A stretch of DNA of 64,000 bases, taken from the NCBI RefSeq assembly GCF_002161055.1, contig NZ_NFLT01000002.1:124001-188000 (forward strand), given 5' to 3'. A program made the translations under genes and the position numbers. The number at the start of each line of letters is the position of its first letter. The first letter of the stretch is position 1. Below, piece after piece: positions 53,731 through 63,612 of this stretch. Under the pieces are notes generated by a model. It made no database searches, was not told the DNA's origin, and saw only the letters and a list, made by a program, of their open reading frames with translations. The DNA comes from Tyzzerella sp. An114. Lineage in GTDB: Bacteria > Bacillota > Clostridia > Lachnospirales > Anaerotignaceae.

Positions 53731-55212
53731 ATGACGTATGCAATAGTTTTTATTATTTATATTTTGGCTATGCTTGCCATAGGTCTTTTCTTTGCCAATA
53801 AAAACGAAAATATGTCAGACTACATACTTGGTGGACGTTCACTTAATGTATGGGTTGCATCTTTAAGTGCTCAGGCATCAGACATGAGTGGTTGGCTTCT
53901 TACTGGTCTTCCTGGTCTTGCATATTTAAGTGCTGCCGGTTCTCAGGAGGCTATTTGGACTGCCATAGGTCTTGCACTTGGTACATATTTAAACTGGCTT
54001 TTTGTTGCAAAAAGACTTAGACAGTATACTGAAATTTCAGGAAATGCACTTACAATGCCGGATTATTTTGAACACAGATTTAAAGACAATTCAAGAATAT
54101 TAAGAATTGTTACTGCACTTTTTATACTTATATTCTTCCTTGTGTATACATCTTCCGCATTTGTAACAGGTGCAAAACTTTTCCAGACTGTTTTTGGAAT
54201 GAGTTACAGAGCAGGACTTCTTTTAGGAGCTGCAATAGTTGTAATATATACTTGTTCTGGTGGATTTAAGGCTGTATGTTGGACAGACCTTTTCCAGGGA
54301 ATAATGATGTTTATAGCTATTATAATTATACCTGTGACAATCGCAAGAATGTTTGGTGGTGTAGGAGTTACAATGGAAGCTGTAAATGCTGTTCATCCTG
54401 GTTCTTTCGATATAATTCCTAATGGAACAAATATTTCTGGATTTGTTGTTGTTACAGGTCTTGGTTGGGGACTTGGATATTTTGGACAGCCTCACATTCT
54501 TGCACGTTTTATGGCTATAAGGTCATCAAAAGAAGTTAGACCTGCAAGAATTATTGCTATGGTTTGGGTTATAATATCTCTTGCTTGTGCAATAATGGTT
54601 GGTATTTTTGGTGTAGCTTACTTTACAACACCTCTTGCAGAAGGTGCTCATGAGACAATATTTATGGAGCTTTCAAAACAACTTTTCCACCCTATAATTG
54701 CAGGTGTTCTTCTTTCTGCAATACTTGCTGCAACAATGAGTACTTGTGACTCTCAGCTTCTTGTAACAGCTTCTGCTATATCAGAGGATGTTTATAAAGC
54801 ATTCCTCAAACCAACTGCAACAGATAAAGAACTTATAAATATAAGCCGTGTTACAGTTGTTGTTGTTGCTGTAATTGCAATATTTATAGCTCTTGACCCT
54901 AACAGTAGCATATTTGGTCTTGTAAGTTATGCTTGGGCTGGATTTGGTTCTGCTTTTGGTCCTACAATTGTTTTAAGTCTCTATTGGAGAAGAATGACAA
55001 GAAAAGGTGCTATTGCCGGAGTTATAGCTGGTGGTGTTACTGCTATTGTTTGGATTATGTTAAAAGGTCTTGGCGGTATATTCCAGATATACGAAATTGT
55101 ACCTGGTTTCATAGTATCTGTACTTGTTATCGTTGTTGTAAGTCTTATGGATGCTGAACCTCCAAAAGAAATTACAGACGAATTTGACTCTTTAAAAACA
55201 ACTCATATATAA
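53731..55212 (+). CDS. putP: Sodium/proline symporter (SSS family)
   Basis: 493 residues with about 13 membrane spans. MSDYILGGRSLNVWVASLSAQASDMSGWLLTGLPG carries the Na+-binding Ser/Asp (SDMSGW) typical of PutP, followed by GQPHILARFMAIR and the late ATMSTCDSQLLV with Ser/Thr residues that bind the second Na+ or substrate. Proline is the likely substrate; pantothenate or other SSS solutes are less likely with SDMSGW. Start ATG at 53731 after GGAAGGGG; a start 18 bases earlier overlaps that site. Confidence 0.92.
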   Translation: MTYAIVFIIYILAMLAIGLFFANKNENMSDYILGGRSLNVWVASLSAQASDMSGWLLTGLPGLAYLSAAGSQEAIWTAIGLALGTYLNWLFVAKRLRQYTEISGNALTMPDYFEHRFKDNSRILRIVTALFILIFFLVYTSSAFVTGAKLFQTVFGMSYRAGLLLGAAIVVIYTCSGGFKAVCWTDLFQGIMMFIAIIIIPVTIARMFGGVGVTMEAVNAVHPGSFDIIPNGTNISGFVVVTGLGWGLGYFGQPHILARFMAIRSSKEVRPARIIAMVWVIISLACAIMVGIFGVAYFTTPLAEGAHETIFMELSKQLFHPIIAGVLLSAILAATMSTCDSQLLVTASAISEDVYKAFLKPTATDKELINISRVTVVVVAVIAIFIALDPNSSIFGLVSYAWAGFGSAFGPTIVLSLYWRRMTRKGAIAGVIAGGVTAIVWIMLKGLGGIFQIYEIVPGFIVSVLVIVVVSLMDAEPPKEITDEFDSLKTTHI

Positions 55213-55220
55213 AAAATAAA

Positions 55221-55251
55221 GGCTGAATATTTTAGTATTCAGCCTCTTTTT
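55221..55251. terminator. Bidirectional terminator
   Basis: GGCTGAATA / TATTCAGCC stem with T-run, between putP and the convergent DegV gene. Confidence 0.88.
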
Positions 55252-55254
55252 ATT

Positions 55255-56145
55255 TTACATATAATTTTCATATCTCTTTACAAAACATATACCTAATGTG
55301 TCTTTGCCTGTATGAGTTGATATTGTTGCTCCTATTTGGAATGAGTTTAAAAATTTTGCTTCAGGCAAATATTCTATAATGTTTGATTGAAAAGGTTCTA
55401 TTTCTTCAAATAAGTTTGTAGCACCTATTGTAAATAAATAGTCTTTATAATCTTCATTTTCTTTTTTGAAATGTTCCACTGTAAGGTCTATAACTTTTTT
55501 AATTGCTTTTTTTCTTCCTCTAGCAATTGCTCCAACACTTATTTCTCCACCATTCAGAACGATTACAGGTTTTAAATTAAGTATACTTCCAGATACAGCT
55601 GCTATTTTTCCTATTCTTCCTCCACGTCTAAGATTTTCTAATGTTCCAACAACAAATATTATTCTTCCATCTACTTTCATTTTTTCGCAAACTTCAGCAA
55701 CCTTTTCGATATCTATACCATTTTTCTGCATTCTTGCAGCTTCAAGAACCATAAGAAGCTGAGAGCCTGTTGCATGCCATGAATTTATTATTATTATTTT
55801 TGAGTCTTTGTATGTTTCCTCAAGCATCATTTTTGCAGTGATAGCAGATTGATATGAACCACTTAAAGTATCTGTTATTGTAAAACATAAAATATCTTTT
55901 CCTTTTTCTAAATCTTCTGTAAAAGCGTTTATATAGTCTTGGACAGAAGGAAGAGAAGTTTTTGGAAATACATTGTTGCCTATCATTTCATTGTAAAATG
56001 TATCCAGTGAAAGTTCGTCAATTTCTTTATAGTAGTCAGTGTGATTTAATGAAACATAAAAAGGTATAATTTTTATATTATTTTCTTTAGCAATATCACG
56101 TTTTATATCACAGGCTCCATCACTGAAAATTTGAAAATCAGCCAT
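55255..56145 (-). CDS. DegV-family fatty-acid-binding protein
   Basis: 296 residues. FSDGACDIKRDIAKENNIKIIPFYVSL, the first lobe with the conserved Asp, TSLPSVQDYINAF, and TISDTLSGSY-like TDTLSGSYQSA, then the GGRIGK block (RRGGRIGKIAAVSGSILNLKPVI) that closes over the acyl chain. DegV proteins such as FakB present fatty acids to the kinase FakA; no fakA is in this window, so the link is only by family. Single gene, with AAGGAGGAC before ATG. Confidence 0.92.
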   Translation of the reverse strand: MADFQIFSDGACDIKRDIAKENNIKIIPFYVSLNHTDYYKEIDELSLDTFYNEMIGNNVFPKTSLPSVQDYINAFTEDLEKGKDILCFTITDTLSGSYQSAITAKMMLEETYKDSKIIIINSWHATGSQLLMVLEAARMQKNGIDIEKVAEVCEKMKVDGRIIFVVGTLENLRRGGRIGKIAAVSGSILNLKPVIVLNGGEISVGAIARGRKKAIKKVIDLTVEHFKKENEDYKDYLFTIGATNLFEEIEPFQSNIIEYLPEAKFLNSFQIGATISTHTGKDTLGICFVKRYENYM

Positions 56146-56456
56146 ATAGTCCTCCTTGAATTTTTGTTAATAATTATTAATTGTATCTGTATATTAATAT
56201 ATCAAAAATTATATATTTTTGCAATGGTAAAACAATATTATATGGTAATTAAAACTACATTATTTAGTATGTGAAACAAAAAATGTAGGAAATTTTTAAA
56301 ATTACTGTCTTTGATTTATTTTACATAAAATGCTATAATTATTAAAAAGGCTTTAAAATCAATGAATTTTAGAATTATATAGGATAATTATGTTAATAAT
56401 AATTAATATATTTTAATTTGTATTTTTAGTTACTATGAGAGAAAGGAGAATTTTAA
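56146..56456. other. Intergenic region with the carD promoter
   Basis: 311 AT-rich bases between divergent DegV and CarD genes. The plus strand has TTGATT (56311-56316), 17 bases, TATAAT (56334-56339), leaving a leader of about 110 bases. No ORF or convincing structured RNA seen in the leader. Confidence 0.6.
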
Positions 56457-56930
56457 ATGTTTAACAAAGGAGACAAAATTGTTTACCCTGTTTATGGTGG
56501 AGGTATTGTTGAGGATATTGAAAAAACCGAAAATGGTGAGTGCTATTATTTAATAAAAACTCTTTTTGGTGGACTTAAAATAAAACTTTCAACGGCTAAA
56601 GCTGAAAATATTGGACTTAGAAAAGTATCATCAGAAGATGAAATTATAGAGACTATAAAACAAGTAAATTCATCTAACATTGTTTCATCAGACAATTGGA
56701 ACCAAAGATATAAAGAAAATCTTGAAAAAATAAAAACTGGTCGTCTTATGGAAGTTGCGGAAGTGGCTAAAAATCTTAACAGTCGTGAAAAAAGAAGAAA
56801 TCTTTCTGGTGTTGAAAAAAAGATGTTCACAAATGCAAAACAGATTATTGTAAGTGAGATAATATTGTCAAATAATATTGTTAAAGAAAAAGCAGAAGAA
56901 CTGCTTGCAAATTTGTTATTTAATTGTTAA
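56457..56930 (+). CDS. CarD-family transcriptional regulator
   Basis: 157 residues. The N-terminal RNA-polymerase-interacting Tudor-like domain opens MFNKGDKIVYPVYGGGIVEDIEK and YYLIKTLFGGLKIKLSTAKAENIGLR, the CarD/TRCF-RID signature. The C-terminal helical half (NWNQRYKENLEKIKTGRLMEVAEVAKNL and following) binds promoter DNA upstream of the bubble in studied relatives. Role: global control of initiation, often at rRNA promoters. AGAAAGGAGAA lies 4-10 bases before ATG. It begins a run of plus-strand genes with yacL and ispD. Confidence 0.9.
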   Translation: MFNKGDKIVYPVYGGGIVEDIEKTENGECYYLIKTLFGGLKIKLSTAKAENIGLRKVSSEDEIIETIKQVNSSNIVSSDNWNQRYKENLEKIKTGRLMEVAEVAKNLNSREKRRNLSGVEKKMFTNAKQIIVSEIILSNNIVKEKAEELLANLLFNC

Positions 56931-56987
56931 ACTCTTATGTATACAGTTTTGTACTGTAAAAAATAGATAATCGGGGGAGGTGAACTT

Positions 56988-58070
56988 TTGAAGAGACTTT
57001 TGGAGGTTTCTATTGGACTGATTGCTATTACAGTTTTTACACTGGTTATAAATGTTATGTATGTGTCAAATTTTATGAATGTTCAGGATTTTGTACCTAA
57101 TTATGTTCCATTTATAATCGGAATTATTTTTGGACTTATATTTTATATTGTTTTATCATCATATATTACCGAAAAGATTATGAAAAGAATGTCTGTAGCT
57201 GAGGAAAGACTTATAAAGATGAACTCAAAAGAGCTTATGATAAGTGTTTTCGGTATATTTATAGGGCTTGTAATAGCAAACCTTATAGGTCTTGCCCTTA
57301 CAGGTTTTGGTCCTTTGGGAACAGGCATAACAATACTTTTAAATATTATACTTGGTTTTCTTGGTCTTAGAGTTGCTAGAAGAAAGAAAGATGAAATTAC
57401 TGTTCCAAATATAGCATCTATCGGAGCACAGATTAAGGGTTCTGATAAAAAAAATACCTATGCAGGAAAACCTAAAATACTTGATACAAGTGTTATAATT
57501 GATGGTAGAATACTTGACCTTCTTCATACAGGTTTTATAGAAGGTAAGATAATAATACCTAACTTTGTACTTGATGAATTAAGACATATAGCTGACTCAG
57601 CAGACTCTCTTAAAAGAAATAGAGGGAGGAGAGGTCTTGATATTTTAAATGAAATTCAAAAACAGCTTGATGTTCCTGTTGAGATAATTGATTTTAACAC
57701 AAAAGAAAATCTTGAAGTTGATATAAAACTTCTTAAAATGGCTGAAAAAATAGATGCCTTTGTTATGACTAATGATTTTAATCTTAATAAGGTTGCAGAA
57801 TTTCAGGGTGTAAAAGTTTTAAATATAAACGAACTTGCAAACGCCATAAAACCTGTTGTTCTTCCAGGTGAAGAAATGACTGTTACTGTCATAAAAGCGG
57901 GAAAAGAAAATGGACAGGGTATAGGCTATCTTAATGATGGTACAATGATTGTTGTTGAAGGTGGAAATAAATTTATTGGTGAGACAATGAATGTTGTTGT
58001 CACAAGTGTTCTTCAGACAGCAGCAGGAAGAATGATATTTACAAAAATTATAGGTCCTAGTGCAAAATAA
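56988..58070 (+). CDS. PIN/TRAM-domain membrane protein (YacL-like)
   Basis: 360 residues. Four N-terminal membrane spans (to about 135), a PIN-like nuclease domain (ILDTSVIIDGRILDLLHTGFIEG, then VLDELRHIADSADSLKRNRGRRGLD and MTNDFNLNKVAEF) with the acidic residues in place, and a C-terminal TRAM RNA-binding domain (PGEEMTVTVIKAGKENGQGIGYLNDGTMIVVEGG). YacL-type proteins sit next to ispD in many Firmicutes, as here. Start is TTG after GGGGGAGGTGAAC. RNA cleavage is family inference. Confidence 0.93.
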   Translation: MKRLLEVSIGLIAITVFTLVINVMYVSNFMNVQDFVPNYVPFIIGIIFGLIFYIVLSSYITEKIMKRMSVAEERLIKMNSKELMISVFGIFIGLVIANLIGLALTGFGPLGTGITILLNIILGFLGLRVARRKKDEITVPNIASIGAQIKGSDKKNTYAGKPKILDTSVIIDGRILDLLHTGFIEGKIIIPNFVLDELRHIADSADSLKRNRGRRGLDILNEIQKQLDVPVEIIDFNTKENLEVDIKLLKMAEKIDAFVMTNDFNLNKVAEFQGVKVLNINELANAIKPVVLPGEEMTVTVIKAGKENGQGIGYLNDGTMIVVEGGNKFIGETMNVVVTSVLQTAAGRMIFTKIIGPSAK

Positions 58071-58083
58071 TAGCAGAATTTTG

Positions 58084-58110
58084 AGAGCACATTTATTTGT
58101 GCTCTTATTT
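58084..58110 (+). terminator. Weak terminator after the YacL-like gene
   Basis: AGAGCACA / TGTGCTCT stem followed by TATTTTAT; may allow read-through into ispD. Confidence 0.6.
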
Positions 58111-58126
58111 TATGTGGAGGGTTTTT

Positions 58127-59341
58127 ATGTATAAGGGTTTTAATTGTACAGTTGTGATTGTTGCAGCAGGAAGCGGAAAACGAATGGGCACAGATATAAG
58201 TAAACAGTTTTTGAGTATACAAAATAAGCCTGTTGTTGTATATACTCTTGAAAAATTTTCTCAGATTGATGAGATTGATGAAATTATACTTGTCACTAAA
58301 AAAGAGTTTATTGAATATTGTAAAAATGATATTGTAGATAAATATAATATCAAAAAGGTATCAAAAATAATAGAAGGTGGAAAGGAGCGTCAAAACTCTG
58401 TTTTTAAAGGTATAGAGGCTATTGAAAATAAAAATTCTATTGTACTTATACATGACGGAGTTAGACCTTTTGTTAAAAAAGAGCATATACTTAAAACGAT
58501 TGAATCTGCTGAAAACTGTGGTACAGGAGTTTTAGGGGCAAGAGCGAAAGATACAATAAAAATATGTGATGAAAATAATATGGTTATTGATACACCAGAT
58601 AGGAATTTTATGTGGTATATACAGACACCTCAAACTTTTAAATATGATTTAATATATAAAGCTCATTTTATGGCAGATAAAGAAGGATTTTTGGGAACTG
58701 ATGATGCCATGCTTGCTGAACGTTATGATATACCTGTAAAAATAATAGAGGGTGATTATAACAATATAAAGATTACTACAATAGAGGATTTAGCTTTATC
58801 AGAAGCCATACTTAATTCAGAGAAAAAAGAAGTTAGTGAAAATATAGAAGAAAAAATAATAATAAATAAAGAAAATAAAATAACTCTTGATATTTATACA
58901 GATGGAGCTTGTTCTGGAAATCCGGGAAAAGGTGGATATGGGGTTGTAATGCTCTATAAAGGTAAAAGAAAAGAATTGTCAGAAGGATTTAGGGAGACAA
59001 CAAACAACCGTATGGAAATATTAGCTGTTATAAAAGCCTTAGAGACATTAAAAGAAAGTTGTAATGTAAATCTTTACAGTGACTCTAAATATGTTGTTGA
59101 TGCAATAGAAAAGGGTTGGGCTAAAAAGTGGAAAGCTAATGGCTGGAAAAGAAATAAGAATGATATGGCATCTAATATTGATATGTGGGACAGACTTTTA
59201 AACTTGTTAGATATCCATAATGTGAATTTTATATGGGTAAAAGGTCACGCTGATAATGTTGAAAATGAACGCTGTGACTTTTTGGCACGACAAGCCATAG
59301 AAAATGACTTTTTACAAGAAGATAACGGGTATACAAAATAA
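58127..59341 (+). CDS. ispD: Fusion of IspD cytidylyltransferase and ribonuclease HI
   Basis: 404 residues in one uninterrupted frame. Residues 1-225 are IspD (MEP pathway): VVIVAAGSGKRMGTDISKQF with the conserved Arg/Lys, HDGVRPFV, the DTPDRNFMWYIQTPQTF block and DDAMLAERY. After a charged linker (about 226-250) comes RNase HI: YTDGACSGNPGKGGYG (Asp1), NNRMEILAVIKAL (Glu), YSDSKYVV (Asp2) and WVKGHADNVENERCD (His and Asp3), all catalytic residues kept. Start ATG at 58127 after GGAGGG. It lies directly behind the yacL-like gene, its normal neighbour; ispF is not adjacent. Confidence 0.93.
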   Translation: MYKGFNCTVVIVAAGSGKRMGTDISKQFLSIQNKPVVVYTLEKFSQIDEIDEIILVTKKEFIEYCKNDIVDKYNIKKVSKIIEGGKERQNSVFKGIEAIENKNSIVLIHDGVRPFVKKEHILKTIESAENCGTGVLGARAKDTIKICDENNMVIDTPDRNFMWYIQTPQTFKYDLIYKAHFMADKEGFLGTDDAMLAERYDIPVKIIEGDYNNIKITTIEDLALSEAILNSEKKEVSENIEEKIIINKENKITLDIYTDGACSGNPGKGGYGVVMLYKGKRKELSEGFRETTNNRMEILAVIKALETLKESCNVNLYSDSKYVVDAIEKGWAKKWKANGWKRNKNDMASNIDMWDRLLNLLDIHNVNFIWVKGHADNVENERCDFLARQAIENDFLQEDNGYTK

Positions 59342-59411
59342 TTTTGTTGAAAATGCAAAAAATAAGTCGCAAATTTAACATTGTTATTAATATATTTATC
59401 AAAAAAATCTA

Positions 59412-59440
59412 TTGACACAACTGGTAATATGTGTTATTGT
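59412..59440 (+). promoter_or_regulatory. Sigma-A promoter of the cold-shock gene
   Basis: TTGACA (59412-59417), 17 bases, TATTGT (59435-59440). Confidence 0.72.
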
Positions 59441-59495
59441 AATACTTGTTACAAAACATATTTATTTTTTTTTAACCGGTAGGAGGATTTTTACA

Positions 59496-59696
59496 ATGAA
59501 AAAAGGAACTGTAAAATGGTTCAACGCTGAAAAAGGTTTTGGTTTCATTTCTGTACCAGGCGAAGATGACGTTTTCGTTCATTTCTCAGCTATCCAGGCA
59601 GAAGGATACAAAACTCTTGAAGAAGGTCAGGAAGTAGAATTCGAAGTTGTACAGGGAGCTAAAGGACCTCAGGCAGCTAATGTAACACGTGCTTAA
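59496..59696 (+). CDS. Cold-shock protein (CspA family)
   Basis: 66-residue single CSD domain, nucleic-acid chaperone. [18 protein letters not shown] contains RNP1 (KGFGFI) and VFVHFSAI contains RNP2; it ends in [20 protein letters not shown]. Start ATG at 59496 behind AGGAGG; the longer reading frame upstream is leader translation. The 5' leader is about 50 bases, shorter than the long thermosensor leaders of E. coli cspA. Codon bias is high. Own promoter and terminator. Confidence 0.97.
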   Translation: MKKGTVKWFNAEKGFGFISVPGEDDVFVHFSAIQAEGYKTLEEGQEVEFEVVQGAKGPQAANVTRA

Positions 59697-59760
59697 TCAA
59701 TTATCATAGTTCTGAATGTGCTTTAGCACTGGAAATATATATAGGTTATGGTACAAAATT

Positions 59761-59791
59761 GCCTTTCATTTATGTTGAAAGGCTTTTTTTT
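59761..59791 (+). terminator. Terminator of the cold-shock gene
   Basis: GCCTTTCA / TGAAAGGC stem followed by eight T residues. Confidence 0.9.
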
Positions 59792-59956
59792 GTTCTTTTT
59801 TGTTAAAAAAATACCGTGTTTAAAATAAATTTTATTTAATTTTTTGAAGTTAAAATATTCATAATAAATTGATAAAGACCGCTCTATATGATAAAATATT
59901 TTGTGGTTTTTTTAATGTTGTTTTTTATTTAATAATTGAATATAGGAGTAATACAA

Positions 59957-61792
59957 ATGATACAGAAAAGAGAAAACATAAGAAATATTGCTATAATTGC
60001 CCATGTAGACCATGGTAAAACAACTCTTGTTGATGAGCTCTTAAAACAGAGTGGTACATTCCGTACAAATCAGGTTGTTGCAGAAAGAGTTATGGACTCA
60101 GGAGATATTGAGAGAGAAAGAGGTATAACAATACTTTCAAAAAATACTTCTGTCCATTACGGAGATATAAAAATAAATATCGTCGACACACCGGGCCATG
60201 CTGACTTTGGTGGTGAGGTTGAACGTGTTCTTAAAATGGTTAATGGTGTTGTACTTCTTGTAGACGCCTTTGAAGGTCCTATGCCTCAGACAAAATTCGT
60301 TTTAAGAAAAGCTCTTGAATTAGACCTTCCAGTTGTTGTCTGTGTAAACAAAATAGATAGACCGGAAGCAAGACCACATGATGTTGTTGATGAAACACTT
60401 GAACTTTTTATGGAGCTTGATGCTAATGACAATCAGCTTGACTCACCTTTCGTTTTTGCATCAGCTAGAAGTGGTATTGCGTCTTTAGACCCAGATGTTC
60501 CAGGAACAGATATGAAACCACTTTTTGAGACAATTATTGAACATATACCAGCACCAGAGGGAGACCCTGAAGCACCTGTTCAGGCTCTTATTACAACTAT
60601 TGACCACAGTGAATATGTTGGTAGAATTGGTATTGGTAAAATTGAAAATGGTACTCTTAAAGTAAATGATGAAGTTGTTGTTTTAAATATACACAACCCA
60701 GAGACAAGTAAGAGAGTAAGAATTACAAAACTTTATGAATTTGAAGGTCTTAACAGAGAGGAAGTTAAAGAAGCTAGCTATGGTTCAATAGTTGCCCTCT
60801 CAGGTATTGAAGATATTATGATTGGTGATACAATATGTTCACCAGAAAAACCTGAGGCTCTTCCTTTTGTAAAAATTTCAGAGCCTACAATATCAATGAA
60901 TTTCTCTGTAAATGACAGTCCTTTTGCTGGACAGGAAGGTAAATTTGTTACTTCAAGACATTTAAGAGAGAGACTTTACAAAGAGCTTAATACAGACGTA
61001 AGTCTTAGAGTTGAAGATACAGATACAACAGAAAGCTTTAAAGTTTCAGGTAGAGGAGAGCTTCACCTTTCAATACTTATAGAAACTTTAAGACGTGAAG
61101 GTTATGAGTTCCAGGTATCAAAACCAGAAGTTCTTTTCCATGAGATTGATGGAAAGAAATATGAGCCTATTGAAAATGTTACAATAGACGTTCCAGAAGA
61201 ATTTGTTGGAAGTGTAATTGAAAAACTTGGTTCAAGAAAAGGTGAGCTTACAAATATGGCTCCTGCTAATGGTGGATATACAAGACTTGAGTTCTCTATA
61301 CCTGCAAGAGGTCTTATTGGATATAGAAATGAGTTTTTAACAGATACAAAGGGAAATGGTATATTAAACTCTGTATTTGACTCATATCAGCCATACAGAG
61401 GAGAAATCCCAATGCGTTCTCAGGGTTCACTTATAGCTTTTGAAGACGGTGAGGCTATAACTTATGGTCTTTACAATGCACAGGAAAGAGGAGACCTCTT
61501 TATTGGTGCTGGTGTAAAAGTTTATGCTGGTATGATTGTAGGTAGAAACTCACGTGTTGAGGATATGGATATAAATGTATGTAAGAAAAAACAGCTTACA
61601 AATACACGTGCTTCAGGTTCTGACGATGCTCTTAAACTTACACCACCTATTATAATGTCTCTTGAACAGTGTCTTGAGTTTATTGCTGATGATGAGCTTG
61701 TTGAAGTAACTCCAGAAAATCTCCGTATGAGAAAGAAAATTCTTGATTCAAACCTTAGAAGAAAAGCAAGAATACATGGTAACAATAATTAA
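59957..61792 (+). CDS. typA: GTP-binding protein TypA/BipA
   Basis: 611 residues; ribosome-associated translational GTPase of the EF-G group. G1 [11 protein letters not shown], switch [11 protein letters not shown]3 [16 protein letters not shown]4 [11 protein letters not shown]5 FASARSG, then domains II, III, V and the TypA-specific C-terminal domain ([39 protein letters not shown]). Start ATG at 59957, 7 bases after TAGGAG; a start 21 bases upstream adds a poor leader. Confidence 0.97.
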   Translation: MIQKRENIRNIAIIAHVDHGKTTLVDELLKQSGTFRTNQVVAERVMDSGDIERERGITILSKNTSVHYGDIKINIVDTPGHADFGGEVERVLKMVNGVVLLVDAFEGPMPQTKFVLRKALELDLPVVVCVNKIDRPEARPHDVVDETLELFMELDANDNQLDSPFVFASARSGIASLDPDVPGTDMKPLFETIIEHIPAPEGDPEAPVQALITTIDHSEYVGRIGIGKIENGTLKVNDEVVVLNIHNPETSKRVRITKLYEFEGLNREEVKEASYGSIVALSGIEDIMIGDTICSPEKPEALPFVKISEPTISMNFSVNDSPFAGQEGKFVTSRHLRERLYKELNTDVSLRVEDTDTTESFKVSGRGELHLSILIETLRREGYEFQVSKPEVLFHEIDGKKYEPIENVTIDVPEEFVGSVIEKLGSRKGELTNMAPANGGYTRLEFSIPARGLIGYRNEFLTDTKGNGILNSVFDSYQPYRGEIPMRSQGSLIAFEDGEAITYGLYNAQERGDLFIGAGVKVYAGMIVGRNSRVEDMDINVCKKKQLTNTRASGSDDALKLTPPIIMSLEQCLEFIADDELVEVTPENLRMRKKILDSNLRRKARIHGNNN

Positions 61793-61826
61793 TATATAGT
61801 TTTTAATAAAATAAGAGGTGTGGTTA

Positions 61827-63452
61827 ATGGCTAGAAAAGGAAATTCATCTTTTATCAAACAGGCTGCAATACTTGCTTCTGCCGGTATAATTGTGAGGAT
61901 AATAGGATTTTTATACAGATTGCCTCTTACAAATATGATTGGAGATACGGGAAATGGTATATACAGTGCCGGCTATTATATCTACACCTTTTTGCTTATA
62001 CTTTCATCAGCCGGACTTCCTGCCGCCATATCGAAAATGGTTTCAGAGAGAATAGCTGTAAAAGAGTATAGAAATGCCCATAAAGTATTTAAAGTGTCAA
62101 TGCTTGTTTCAGGACTAATGGGATTTGTATTTATGGTAGGGCTGTATGTATTTGCAGAGCCTATATCAAAGCTCATTGATGCAGAAGATAGTTACTGGTG
62201 TATGGTTTCTCTTGCACCTACTCTGTTTATAGTTGCAATAATGTCTGTTTACAGAGGATATTTTCAAGGTATGAACACAATGGTTCCAACTTCTATATCA
62301 CAGATAGTTGAACAGATATTTAATGCAGTTTTCAGTGTTTATCTTGCCTATGTTTTTCTTGGAATAGGAGTTCCTAAAGGTAGCAAAAATATAGTTCTTG
62401 GTGCTGCCGGAGGTACTGCTGGAACTGGTGTAGGTGCTCTTGCAGGTCTTATCATAATGATTATTGCATATATGCTGATTAGACCACGTATAAAAAGACG
62501 AATTAAAAGAGAAGGGCATAAACATAGAGTAGATACAAACGGATACATTGTAAAAATGCTTTTAAGAACTGCTATACCGATTATAGCCGGAACTGCAGTT
62601 TTTAGTATAACAAATCTTGCAGATATGGTTATGGTTATGGGAAGACTTAAAGTTGCAGGATTTTCATATGATGAGTCACTTATTCTTTATGGTCAGTTAT
62701 CAGGTAAATATGTTACTTTGACAACTTTACCAGTATCAATAACAACAGCAATGGCTACTGCTACAATACCTAGTATAGCCGCTTCTGTAAGACTTAATGA
62801 AAAAGAAAATGTAAAACGAAAAATGAGTTTAACATTTAGAATTGCAATGATACTTTCAATACCTGCTGCTGTGGGTATAGGTGTTTTGGGAGACCCTATA
62901 ATAAGAATGCTTTTCCCAGATGCGGACAAAGGTGGAAATCTTCTTACAGTTGGTGCAATATCAATTATATTCCTTGCAATATGCCAGATGATAACAGGAA
63001 TACTTCAAGGAATAGGTCGTCTTGATGTACCTGTAAAGGGTGCTATTTTAGGTGCTATTGCTAAAATAATATTAAACTATTTCCTTATAGCTATACCGAG
63101 TGTAAACGTTCTCGGTGCTGTTATATCAACAACAGGATGTTATGCAGTAGCTTCGATTTATAATCTTGTTTCATTTGCTAGAATAACAAAAGTAAAACTT
63201 GATTATAAAGGTGGTATAATAAAACCTATGGCTGGCTCAATAGTTATGGGTATTGCTTGTTTTGGAGTTTATAGACTTTTAACTTATGTATCTATTGGAA
63301 ATACAATATCAACAATTATTTCAATAGTTATAAGCATATTGATATATGGTGTTGTAATGCTTTTTATAAAAGGTATTACAGAAGAAGACTTTGCTTATAT
63401 ACCTATGGGTGGACGAATTGTTAAAGTATTAAAAAGATATAATATGATATAA
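61827..63452 (+). CDS. Polysaccharide flippase of the MOP family (SpoVB/MurJ-like)
   Basis: 541 residues with about 14 membrane spans. Opens KQAAILASAGIIVRIIGFLYRLPLTNMIGDTGNGIYSAGYYIY, the SpoVB-type start, and continues with RGYFQGMNTMVPTSISQIVEQIFNAVFS and the GAVISTTGCYAVASIYN block. Relatives export lipid-linked peptidoglycan precursors; SpoVB acts in spore cortex formation. The choice between vegetative MurJ-like (Amj) and spore-specific roles is not possible here. Start ATG at 61827 after AAGAGGTG, 34 bases behind typA. Confidence 0.9.
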   Translation: MARKGNSSFIKQAAILASAGIIVRIIGFLYRLPLTNMIGDTGNGIYSAGYYIYTFLLILSSAGLPAAISKMVSERIAVKEYRNAHKVFKVSMLVSGLMGFVFMVGLYVFAEPISKLIDAEDSYWCMVSLAPTLFIVAIMSVYRGYFQGMNTMVPTSISQIVEQIFNAVFSVYLAYVFLGIGVPKGSKNIVLGAAGGTAGTGVGALAGLIIMIIAYMLIRPRIKRRIKREGHKHRVDTNGYIVKMLLRTAIPIIAGTAVFSITNLADMVMVMGRLKVAGFSYDESLILYGQLSGKYVTLTTLPVSITTAMATATIPSIAASVRLNEKENVKRKMSLTFRIAMILSIPAAVGIGVLGDPIIRMLFPDADKGGNLLTVGAISIIFLAICQMITGILQGIGRLDVPVKGAILGAIAKIILNYFLIAIPSVNVLGAVISTTGCYAVASIYNLVSFARITKVKLDYKGGIIKPMAGSIVMGIACFGVYRLLTYVSIGNTISTIISIVISILIYGVVMLFIKGITEEDFAYIPMGGRIVKVLKRYNMI

Positions 63453-63467
63453 AAACAAAATACAAAT

Positions 63468-63501
63468 AAAAAGCATCTCTATTTAAAAGAGATGCTTTTT
63501 T
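63468..63501 (+). terminator. Terminator of the flippase gene
   Basis: AAAAAGCATCTCT / AGAGATGCTTTTTT stem. Confidence 0.9.
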
Positions 63502-63539
63502 AGTTGAATAATAAATTATATATAAAATAGATAAAAATG

Positions 63540-63571
63540 AAATAACCCCATCTATAAAGAAGGGGTTATTT
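63540..63571 (-). terminator. Terminator of the MFS gene
   Basis: AAATAACCCC / GGGGTTATTT stem about 40 bases downstream of the minus-strand MFS stop codon. Confidence 0.7.
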
Positions 63572-63612
63572 CATGGTAAATATAGAGTAAGGTAAAAAAT
63601 TAAAATGAAAAA

